A stretch of 6,120 nucleotides of DNA from Clostridia bacterium. GTDB taxonomy: Bacteria > Bacillota > Clostridia > Christensenellales > Aristaeellaceae. Made by a program: the position numbers and the translations under genes. Shown here in pieces: positions 1 through 5,778 of the stretch (positions within the stretch are counted from its first letter, which is position 1; each line of letters begins with the position of its first letter). Under the pieces are notes generated by a model. The model did no database searches and had not been told where the DNA came from. It saw nothing but the letters and a program-made list of their open reading frames with translations. The stretch lies in NCBI GenBank assembly GCA_900754755.1, contig CAAEEC010000304.1, positions 1-6,120 of the forward strand, written 5' to 3'.

Positions 1-10
1 CGCATCTGCG

Positions 11-871
11 CTATACCAATAGCAGCAGCGTCCCCGCTACTACGCCCGCCAACCCCAGCCAGGCGCGGCGCGAAAGCTTTTCGCGAAAGACGAGATAGGA
101 AAACAGCACCGTGACGAGGATGCTCAATTTATCCACCGGCACCACCACGCTGGCCAGCCCATCCCGCAAGGCGCGGTAATAGCATAGCCAGCTCGCGCCC
201 GTGGCCAGGCCGGAGAGGCAAATGAACCCCATTTCCCTGCGGCTGATATGCCGCACTTCCCGCTGTTTTCCGCTGACAAACACCATCACCCACGACATCA
301 CGAGCACCACGCAGGTGCGGATGGCCGTGCCGAGATTGGATTCCACGCCTTCGATGCCGATTTTGCCCAAAATCGCGGTCAAGCTGGCAAACACCGCCGA
401 GCCCAGCGCGAAGAGCAGCCAGCGCCCGCCGGGGCCGTTTTGCGCCGTTCCCGGCTTCTTTTCGATCATCAGAATCGTGCCCGCGCCGATCAGCACCGTG
501 CCGGCGCCCTTTGCCAGCGATATGCCCTCGCCCAATAGCGCGGCCGCAAGCAAAATCGTGAGCACTGTGCTGGATTTGTCCACCGGAACCACTTTGTTCA
601 CATCGCCCAGCTGCAGCGCCTTAAAATAGCACAGCCAGCTTGCGCCCGTGGCCAGGCCGGAGAGGATGAGAAAGACCAGCGTCCGCGCGTCGAGCGCGCG
701 AAGCTGATCCTGCGAGCCGACCACAAACACCATCAGCCAGGAAAAGGCCAGCACCACAACCGTGCGGATCGCGGTGGCCACGGTGGAATCCGTCTGGCGG
801 ATGCCGCACTTTGCCAAAATCGACGTTACACCCGCGAACAGCGCGGAGCCAAACGCGAAAACGAGCCACAT
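11..871 (-). CDS. EamA-family (DMT superfamily) transporter with two tandem EamA domains
   Basis: This is a predicted inner-membrane transporter of 286 residues and about ten hydrophobic segments; its substrate is unknown. Residues 1-136 and 150-286 are two copies of one EamA unit. Each contains TAIRT (33-37, 182-186), SGLATGASWLCY (71-82, 220-231) and VPVDK (95-99, 244-248). The copies align without gaps at an offset of 149 residues and are about half identical by hand count. They are joined by a short polar linker (IEKKPGTAQNGPGGR, about 136-150). Each half resembles the roughly 140-residue single-domain EamA proteins known in bacteria and archaea, so this looks like a duplicated and fused version. 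I chose the ATG at 871 because GGGAGG (879-884) sits 7 nt before it. ATGs at 877 and 904 are in frame, but the first is only 1 nt from that site and the second lies upstream of it. The gene lies downstream of fucO on the same strand, separated by 110 bp with a hairpin, so cotranscription is uncertain. The family call is firm and the substrate is not assignable. Confidence 0.9.
   Translation of the reverse strand: MWLVFAFGSALFAGVTSILAKCGIRQTDSTVATAIRTVVVLAFSWLMVFVVGSQDQLRALDARTLVFLILSGLATGASWLCYFKALQLGDVNKVVPVDKSSTVLTILLAAALLGEGISLAKGAGTVLIGAGTILMIEKKPGTAQNGPGGRWLLFALGSAVFASLTAILGKIGIEGVESNLGTAIRTCVVLVMSWVMVFVSGKQREVRHISRREMGFICLSGLATGASWLCYYRALRDGLASVVVPVDKLSILVTVLFSYLVFREKLSRRAWLGLAGVVAGTLLLLV
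195..665 (-). repeat. Internal direct repeat from the duplicated EamA domain
   Basis: A perfect 24-nt direct repeat occupies 195-218 and 642-665. It encodes part of the SGLATGASW motif in both halves of the EamA transporter. The repeat period is 447 nt, exactly 149 codons, which matches the offset between the two protein halves. The sequence around each copy is similar but not identical, so the duplication is old enough to have diverged, or this core is held by selection or by gene conversion. Confidence 0.8.
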
Positions 872-878
872 ATCCATG

Positions 879-884
879 CCTCCC
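879..884 (-). promoter_or_regulatory. Ribosome binding site deciding the EamA start
   Basis: On the minus strand GGGAGG ends 7 nt before the ATG at 871 and only 1 nt before the ATG at 877. This favours 871 as the true start. A small 5-bp hairpin (886-890 with 896-900) lies immediately upstream and could slightly affect access to the site. Confidence 0.65.
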
Positions 885-937
885 AGCGGCTGCCGGCCGC
901 CCATCCCAAACGGAAAAATTTTTCAGCGCGCAAAGCG

Positions 938-971
938 AAGAGAGGCCATTCGCTTTTGAACAGCCTCTCTT
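938..971 (-). terminator. Hairpin after fucO, probable terminator or attenuator
   Basis: The minus-strand transcript can form a 14-bp stem around a 6-nt loop (AAAAGC). The outer nine pairs, AAGAGAGGC with GCCTCTCTT, are perfect, and the inner five include two G-U pairs. It begins 10 nt after the fucO stop codon, the usual place for an intrinsic terminator. It lacks an immediate U run: CGCTTTGCGCGC follows, and a TTTTT comes only at 914-918 as read on the + strand complement. Termination may therefore be partial, leaving some readthrough into the EamA gene. An alternative 8-bp pairing (932-939 with 949-956) would exclude the main stem. Confidence 0.55.
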
Positions 972-981
972 GCGGCCGGAA

Positions 982-2130
982 TCAGATCAGCTTGCGGTAC
1001 AACTGCGCGATTTCTTCCACGCTGGTATCGCGCGGGTTGCCCGGGCGGCAAGCGTCCGCGTAGGCGGATTCGGCGAGGAAGGGGATGTCCGCTTCCTTCA
1101 CGATGTCCTTGAGGTCCTCGGGGATGCCCACGTCCTTGGAAAGCTGGCGCACCGCGTCGATCGCGGCCTTGCGGTATTCTTCCTGGCTCATGGTTTCCGT
1201 GTCCTTGACGCCCATGGCGGCGGCGATGTACTTATACTTATCCCCGGTGCAGGGCGCGTTGTATTCCATCACGGTGGGCAGGATGATCGCGTTCGCCACG
1301 CCGTGCGGCGTGTCGTACAGCGCGCCCAGCGGGTGCGCCATGGAGTGCACAATGCCCAGGCCCACGTTGGAGAAGCCCATGCCCGCGATGTACTGGCCCA
1401 GCGCCATGCCCGCGCGGCCTTCGGGCGTGTTCGCCACGGCGGCGCGCAGCTCGCGGGAGATGATTTCGATGGCCTTTAAGTGCATCATATCCGTCATTTC
1501 CCAGGCGCCCTTGGTGATATAGCCCTCGATGGCGTGGGTGAGCGCGTCCATGCCGGTGGCGGCGGTGAGGCCCTTGGGCATGGAGGACATCATATCCGGG
1601 TCGATCACGGCGACCACGGGAATGTCATGCGTGTCCACGCACACGAACTTGCGGTTCTTTTCCACATCGGTGATCACGTAGTTGATGGTCACTTCGGCGG
1701 CGGTGCCCGCCGTGGTCGGCACGGCGATGGTGAACACGGCCGGGTTCTTGGTGGCTGCCGTGCCTTCCAGCGAGCGCACATCCGCGAATTCCGGGTTGTT
1801 CACGATGATGCCGATGGCCTTGCCCGTGTCCATGGCCGAGCCGCCGCCCACGGAAACGATGTAGTCCGCGCCGGAGGCCTGGAATGCCTTCACGCCGGTC
1901 TGCACGTTTTCGATGGTGGGGTTGGGCTTCACGTTGGAATACAGCTCATAGGCCAGGCCGTTCTTTTCCAGCACGGTGAGCACCTTCTGCGTGACGCCGA
2001 ATTTCACCAAATCCGGATCCGTACACACAAAGGCCTTCGTGAGCCTGCGGGCCTTCGCCTCGTTTGCGATTTCTTCGATCGCGCCCTTGCCGTGGTAGCT
2101 GATTTGATTGAGCACAATGCGGTTTGCCAT
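982..2130 (-). CDS. fucO: Lactaldehyde reductase / 1,2-propanediol oxidoreductase (iron-dependent alcohol dehydrogenase)
   Basis: This is a cytosolic group III iron-dependent alcohol dehydrogenase. FucO reduces L-lactaldehyde to 1,2-propanediol with NADH, which disposes of reducing power during anaerobic fucose or rhamnose breakdown. The 382 residues equal the length of E. coli FucO, and from memory the sequences align closely, with shared stretches such as PTTAGTAAEVTINYVITD, DALTHAIEGYIT and ALGQY-AGMGFSNVGLG. The nucleotide-binding GGGS is at 95-98. The iron ligands are D195, H199, H262 and H276, one position lower than E. coli D196, H200, H263 and H277. D38 corresponds to the Asp that favours NAD over NADP. 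I chose the ATG at 2130 because GGAGGA (2137-2142) lies 6 nt upstream, whereas the in-frame ATG at 2136 abuts that site. The reading frame stays open further upstream to 2403, but that part has no family similarity. No fucose or rhamnose gene is in the window. It is transcribed divergently from the glycyl radical enzyme, so a role in reducing that enzyme's product is possible but unproven. Confidence 0.95.
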   Translation of the reverse strand: MANRIVLNQISYHGKGAIEEIANEAKARRLTKAFVCTDPDLVKFGVTQKVLTVLEKNGLAYELYSNVKPNPTIENVQTGVKAFQASGADYIVSVGGGSAMDTGKAIGIIVNNPEFADVRSLEGTAATKNPAVFTIAVPTTAGTAAEVTINYVITDVEKNRKFVCVDTHDIPVVAVIDPDMMSSMPKGLTAATGMDALTHAIEGYITKGAWEMTDMMHLKAIEIISRELRAAVANTPEGRAGMALGQYIAGMGFSNVGLGIVHSMAHPLGALYDTPHGVANAIILPTVMEYNAPCTGDKYKYIAAAMGVKDTETMSQEEYRKAAIDAVRQLSKDVGIPEDLKDIVKEADIPFLAESAYADACRPGNPRDTSVEEIAQLYRKLI

Positions 2131-2136
2131 ATTCAT

Positions 2137-2142
2137 TCCTCC
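2137..2142 (-). promoter_or_regulatory. Ribosome binding site of fucO
   Basis: On the minus strand GGAGGA is followed directly by an ATG (2136) and then, 6 nt away, by the ATG at 2130. Normal spacing supports 2130, which also gives a protein of exactly the E. coli FucO length. Confidence 0.8.
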
Positions 2143-2161
2143 ATATCCTGTGTTTTTAAAT

Positions 2162-2170
2162 AGTATACCA
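2162..2170 (-). promoter_or_regulatory. Extended -10 promoter for fucO
   Basis: The minus strand reads TGG-TATACT, an extended -10 element (TGn plus a TATAAT-like hexamer). The -35 region is an AT-rich stretch (GATTTTTTC) with no good TTGACA match, as is common for extended -10 promoters. Transcription would start near 2155 and leave a leader of roughly 25 nt, just enough for the GGAGGA site. Confidence 0.6.
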
Positions 2171-2326
2171 CAAAATGGCAGAAAAAATCCCCTGCCGCAA
2201 ATCTTTATGGGGTCTGCACAAGCATAGGAGCACTGGGCAGCTTTCTGCACGCGGAAATTTACGTTGGCAGGCTTGCAACGGGGCGGGAATTTTGGTGCAA
2301 TCCGCGGAATAACCCGCGATCTTCTG

Positions 2327-2361
2327 GGCGGCGAAACCGCAAAACGCGCGGTTTCGCCGCC
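2327..2361. repeat. Perfect 14-bp inverted repeat between the divergent promoters
   Basis: GGCGGCGAAACCGC (2327-2340) is separated by 7 nt (AAAACGC) from its exact reverse complement (2348-2361). The repeat lies about 60 bp upstream of the rightward -35 box and about 155 bp behind the leftward -10 box. It is therefore in neither main transcript if the promoters are assigned correctly. It could be an operator, a cruciform, a dispersed palindromic element or a leftover terminator. TTTT follows on the plus strand, but only after a gap and as a short run. Confidence 0.75.
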
Positions 2362-2419
2362 TGACCTTTTGGCGTTATGGGGCCTGCGCCGTTCCGCGCC
2401 CATTATTTTGCCGTTCCCA

Positions 2420-2448
2420 TTGAAAAGGCAACCATTCTATGATACAAT
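2420..2448 (+). promoter_or_regulatory. Sigma-70-type promoter for the glycyl radical enzyme operon
   Basis: TTGAAA (2420-2425) and TACAAT (2443-2448) are separated by exactly 17 bp. Each hexamer is close to consensus: TTGAAA differs from TTGACA at one position and TACAAT from TATAAT at one. Transcription would start near 2455, giving a leader of about 44 nt that contains the strong ribosome binding site. Confidence 0.7.
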
Positions 2449-2484
2449 CATTGGGAAACAATCGCCGGCGGCATTCTGCGGCAA

Positions 2485-2490
2485 AGGAGG
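2485..2490 (+). promoter_or_regulatory. Ribosome binding site of the glycyl radical enzyme gene
   Basis: AGGAGG, within AAAGGAGG, lies 8 nt before the ATG at 2499. This selects 2499 over the in-frame ATG at 2439, which lies inside the predicted promoter. The ATG at 2491 is out of frame. Confidence 0.85.
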
Positions 2491-2498
2491 ATGGCGGC

Positions 2499-4631
2499 AT
2501 GTTTTACAGCGTTTGCGCGCAGGGAAGGCCCGTGCGCCTGTGCGAGGCCACGCGGCAATTCGCGCTGGAATCCCTGAACGGAAAATATGGCGACGAGGCC
2601 ATGCGCCACTGGGCGGTATCGTTGGACGGCGTGGAAGGGTTTGAGGCGCTTTCGCCTATGCAACAATACGACGCGGCCATCCGCGAAATCGCGCGGCGCG
2701 CGCCCTTGCGCGTTACGCCCCAGGAGCGCGTGTGCGGCGCGGCCACGCTGGGCGCGGCCATCGCGCACAACGTGCCCGCCACGCGCGGAGGGAAATTGGC
2801 GTTCCCCAGCATCAGCCATTTGACGCTGGGTTTCGACCGGGCGCTGAAGCTGGGCGTGAACGCCATGGAGCGGGAAATCCGCGAGCAGGCGGCCGACCCG
2901 GCGCTCGACGCGCGGCAGCGCGCCTTCCTCGCCAGTTTGCAAAACGTCGTCGACGCCCTGCGCGTCTGGCACGGGCGGTATCTGGCCGCCACGCGCGAAA
3001 CGCGGCCCGATCTGCATAAGCTCCTGCTGCGCGTGCCCTTCGAACCGCCCGAAAATTTCCATCAGGCGGTGCAGGCGCTGTGGTTTTTGTTCGCTTTCAC
3101 GCGGCTGTGCGGCAATTGGCCGGGCATTGGCCGCATCGATGAAATGCTGGGCGAATTTTTGCGGCGCGATCTGGCAAGCGGCGCGCTCACGCGGGAGGAG
3201 GCGCGCGAAATCCTGGCCTCGCTCTTCATCAAGGGCTGCGAATGGATCGAAAGCGAAACGCCCACCGGTTCGGGCGACGCCCAACATTACCAAAACATCG
3301 TCCTCGGCGGACTGGATGAAACCGGGCGGGAAGTGACCAACGCCGTTTCCTATCTCGTGGTGGACATCGTGGAAGAACTGGCCATCGGCGATTTTCCCAT
3401 CACCGTGCGGCTGAACCCCGCCACGCCCGCGCCGTTCAAGCGCCGCCTGGCGGAGGCCATCCGGCACGGCGGCGGCGCGATCGCCCTGTATGGCGAGCCG
3501 CTCATTCTGGATAGCCTCATGCGCTTTGGCTATTCGCGCGAGGAAGCGCTGCGCTTTGCCAACGACGGGTGTTGGGAAGTGCAAATTCCGGGCAAAACCT
3601 GCTTTTCCTATGTGCCCTTCGACGCGCTGGCCATTTTTCTGCACGACACCCTGCGCGTGGACGAGGAGACCCCGCTCCCGTACGGCGATTTTGAAGCACT
3701 CTACCGCGCTTACCTGCGCGACCTTGGCGCGAAGGTGGATGCCATCTGCGCGGACGCCATTGCCGCCCGCCTGGAAACGGACGGGCGGGGGAATTTCCGC
3801 TGGAAAGAGGCGCTGCCCTGCGGCGTGGTTTCCCTTTTTGAGGAGGGCTGCGTGGAAAATGCCCGCTCCTATCTGGAGGGCGGGCCGCGCTACACGGTGA
3901 TTTCGCCGCACATCGGCGGCGCGCCGGACGTGGGCAATAGCCTGCTGGCCATCGACCGGCTGGTCTACCGCGAAAAGCGCGTCACGCTCGACGAACTGCG
4001 CGCCATCCTGCGCGCCAACTGGGAGGGCCATGAGCCGCTGCGGCAGTATGTGCTCAATCGCTACACCTATTATGGCAACGACGACGACGCGGCGGACGCC
4101 TACACGGCCCGCCTGCTGGACGATTTTGCCGCCATGGTGCTGGGGCACAATGGCGAATCGCCCATCCTGTTCCCGCCGGGCGTGAGCACCTTTGGCCGGC
4201 AGATCGAATGGGCGCCGGGCCGCGCGGCCACGCCGTTCGGCGCGCGCAAGGGCGATGTGCTCGCGCCCAATGCCTCGCCCACGCCGGGCACGGACGAAGC
4301 GGGGGCCACCGCGCTGATCCGCTCCTATTGCAAGCTCGGCCTGGGCCGGCTGACCTGCGGCGCGGCGCTGGACGTGAAGCTGCTCCCCGCGCTCGCGCGG
4401 GGCGAAAATGGCGCAAACGCGCTGGTGGCGCTGATGGACGCCTTTGTGGCGCTGGGCGGCTTCTTTATGCAGATCGACATCATGGACGCGGACGCGCTGC
4501 GCGCCGCCCGTGAAAATCCGCAGGCCTATAAGTCGCTCTCCGTGCGCGTATCGGGCTGGAACGCCCGCTTTGTGACGCTCAACGAGGAGTGGCAGAATAT
4601 GGTCATCGAACGCACCGCGCGCGGCATGTAA
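2499..4631 (+). CDS. Glycyl radical enzyme of the pyruvate formate-lyase superfamily, substrate unknown
   Basis: This is a cytosolic, oxygen-sensitive radical enzyme of 710 residues. The pyruvate formate-lyase-like barrel domain spans roughly residues 20-570, with H107, GRID at 211-214, and a conserved HYQNIVLGG segment at 263-271. The thiyl-radical loop reads NDGCWE, placing the catalytic Cys at 358 and a Glu at 360. The C-terminal glycine-radical domain runs from about 590 to 710 and ends with RVSGWNARF, so Gly686 is the predicted radical site. Single-Cys C-x-E loops are typical of glycerol/diol dehydratases, choline lyase and 4-hydroxyphenylacetate decarboxylase. True pyruvate formate-lyase instead has adjacent cysteines (C418-C419), so that activity is unlikely. 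At 710 residues it is shorter than most characterised members (about 760-850). Trp follows the radical Gly where Tyr or Phe is commoner. A radical SAM activase is obligatory for this family but none is encoded nearby. The gene leads an apparent operon with an anion permease 34 nt downstream. The superfamily call is near certain; the reaction is not identifiable from sequence. Confidence 0.95.
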   Translation: MFYSVCAQGRPVRLCEATRQFALESLNGKYGDEAMRHWAVSLDGVEGFEALSPMQQYDAAIREIARRAPLRVTPQERVCGAATLGAAIAHNVPATRGGKLAFPSISHLTLGFDRALKLGVNAMEREIREQAADPALDARQRAFLASLQNVVDALRVWHGRYLAATRETRPDLHKLLLRVPFEPPENFHQAVQALWFLFAFTRLCGNWPGIGRIDEMLGEFLRRDLASGALTREEAREILASLFIKGCEWIESETPTGSGDAQHYQNIVLGGLDETGREVTNAVSYLVVDIVEELAIGDFPITVRLNPATPAPFKRRLAEAIRHGGGAIALYGEPLILDSLMRFGYSREEALRFANDGCWEVQIPGKTCFSYVPFDALAIFLHDTLRVDEETPLPYGDFEALYRAYLRDLGAKVDAICADAIAARLETDGRGNFRWKEALPCGVVSLFEEGCVENARSYLEGGPRYTVISPHIGGAPDVGNSLLAIDRLVYREKRVTLDELRAILRANWEGHEPLRQYVLNRYTYYGNDDDAADAYTARLLDDFAAMVLGHNGESPILFPPGVSTFGRQIEWAPGRAATPFGARKGDVLAPNASPTPGTDEAGATALIRSYCKLGLGRLTCGAALDVKLLPALARGENGANALVALMDAFVALGGFFMQIDIMDADALRAARENPQAYKSLSVRVSGWNARFVTLNEEWQNMVIERTARGM

Positions 4632-4665
4632 CAGACTTTGATTATCAACGGATGGAAGAAGATGG

Positions 4666-5778
4666 ATGCGAATGAAACTGCTGGCATGGCTGAAAAGGGA
4701 ACCGGTACTCGCGGCGGCGTGGGCGCTGGCGCTGATCTCCGCCATTTTCGTGCCGCCGGACGCGGCCTATGTGGACTATCTGGATACGCGCACGCTCGCC
4801 CTGCTCTTTTGCCTGATGGCCGTGATGGCCGCCCTGCAGGGTGCGGGCCTGTTCCACCGGGCCGGGGAATGGCTGCTCAGGCGCACGGGCACCAGCCGCC
4901 AGCTGGAAGCCGCGCTGATCTTTCTGTGCTTCTTTGCCAGCATGCTGGTGACGAACGACGTGGCGCTGATCACCTTCGTGCCCTTCGCGCTGGAGGCGCT
5001 GGGCATGGCGGGACTCACGCGGCGCGCAATTCCCGTGGTCACCATGCAGACCATCGCGGCCAACCTGGGCAGCATGGCCACGCCCATCGGCAACCCGCAA
5101 AACCTCTATCTGTATTCGCGCTATCATCTGGGTGCGGGCACGTTTTTCACGGTTACGCTGCCCTATGTGGCGCTGTCGGCGCTGCTGCTTGCGCTCTTTG
5201 TGATTTTGCAAAAGCCGCGGCCCATCCAGGCCCCGGCCTTTTCCGGCAAGCTTTCCTATGGCAAGGCGCGCTTTGGCGTGCAGGCCGCGCTCTTTGCGCT
5301 GTGCCTGTGCGCGGTCGCGCGCGTGCTCAACGTGTGGATCGCCGTCGCCGCCGTGCTCGTGGGCATGCTCCTCGCCGACCGGCGTGCGCTGTTGCGCGTG
5401 GACTACGCGCTGCTCTTTACGTTCGCAGGCTTTTTCGTGTTCATCGGCAATTTGGGGCGCATGGAGGCGTTCAGCGATTTCCTGCGCGGCGTGCTCGCCG
5501 GGCGGGAAGTGCCCGTGAGCATCGCCGCCAGCCAGGTGCTTTCGAACGTGCCCGCCGCGCTGCTGCTCTCCGGCTTCACGGAGGACGCGGTATCCCTCGT
5601 GATTGGCACGAACCTCGGCGGCCTGGGCACGCTGATCGCCTCCATGGCCAGCCTGATTTCCTTTAAGCGCATTTCCCTCGCCCTGCCCGAGGCGCGCGGC
5701 CACTACCTGGCCTACTTCACGCTGGCCAACCTCGCCTTCCTGGCGGCGCTGTGCGCGCTGTGGTGGATTCTGCGCTAA
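4666..5778 (+). CDS. SLC13/ArsB-like anion permease (CitMHS superfamily)
   Basis: This is a 370-residue inner-membrane permease with about ten hydrophobic segments. Two signature regions mark the pseudo-symmetric halves of the ion transporter superfamily. The first half has LVTNDVALITFVPF (94-107) and ATPIGNPQNLYLYS (138-151). The second half has SNVPAALLL (293-301) and GTNLGGLGTLIASMASLI (314-331). The paired Asn-containing loops correspond to substrate- and cation-binding hairpins in the DASS (SLC13)/ArsB families, and the second half recalls ArsB and E. coli YbiR. Members carry di- and tricarboxylates, sulfate, arsenite or other anions, and these motifs do not tell which. I took the ATG at 4666 because GGAAG (4654-4658) lies 7 nt upstream; the ATG at 4672 is a possible alternative. 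The gene follows the glycyl radical enzyme by 34 nt with no terminator between, suggesting cotranscription and a shared substrate or product. Its stop overlaps that of the convergent ABC-2 gene. Confidence 0.88.
   Translation: MRMKLLAWLKREPVLAAAWALALISAIFVPPDAAYVDYLDTRTLALLFCLMAVMAALQGAGLFHRAGEWLLRRTGTSRQLEAALIFLCFFASMLVTNDVALITFVPFALEALGMAGLTRRAIPVVTMQTIAANLGSMATPIGNPQNLYLYSRYHLGAGTFFTVTLPYVALSALLLALFVILQKPRPIQAPAFSGKLSYGKARFGVQAALFALCLCAVARVLNVWIAVAAVLVGMLLADRRALLRVDYALLFTFAGFFVFIGNLGRMEAFSDFLRGVLAGREVPVSIAASQVLSNVPAALLLSGFTEDAVSLVIGTNLGGLGTLIASMASLISFKRISLALPEARGHYLAYFTLANLAFLAALCALWWILR

Larger units (their letters stand above)
2131..2498. promoter_or_regulatory. Divergent intergenic regulatory region
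   Basis: This 368-bp gap separates the start codons of fucO and the glycyl radical enzyme gene. It holds one promoter facing each way, a perfect 14-bp inverted repeat roughly in the middle (2327-2361), and smaller inverted repeats, such as GGCAG at 2177-2181 with CTGCC at 2192-2196, just upstream of the fucO -10 element. Both ends are AT-richer than the flanking genes, as expected for promoters. Reading frames crossing the gap show no recognisable protein. I found no tRNA, riboswitch or convincing binding site for a named regulator. Confidence 0.75.

Noticed and set aside
1..10. A small palindrome (CGCATCTGCG) just after the EamA stop
   Set aside because: It has only four base pairs with a 2-nt gap, and it is cut off by the window edge. 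It could be part of a terminator, but nothing more can be seen.
1480..2163. A 227-codon plus-strand frame opposite fucO
   Set aside because: It is a shadow of fucO. The His/Gly/Val-rich product is what reverse-complemented Ala/Met/Thr-rich coding sequence gives.
2419..2433. A CcpA cre-like sequence overlapping the -35 box of the radical enzyme promoter
   Set aside because: It matches most of the consensus, but the central CG pair is broken and one W position fails. That is too weak to claim a catabolite repression site without genome-wide comparison.
2131..2498. FNR-like (TTGAT-N4-ATCAA) or Rex-like (TTGTTAA) sites for redox control
   Set aside because: I looked because both flanking genes are anaerobic, but found no acceptable match on either strand.
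2264..2644. A 126-codon plus-strand frame crossing the intergenic region into the radical enzyme gene
   Set aside because: It runs through the promoter, the inverted repeat and the start of a certain gene in a different frame. It has no domain and no ribosome binding site.
2448..4745. A 765-codon open frame antisense to the glycyl radical enzyme
   Set aside because: It mirrors a certain gene in GC-rich DNA, where antisense stops are scarce. Its product is rich in Arg, His, Ala and Gln with no recognisable domain and no ribosome binding site.
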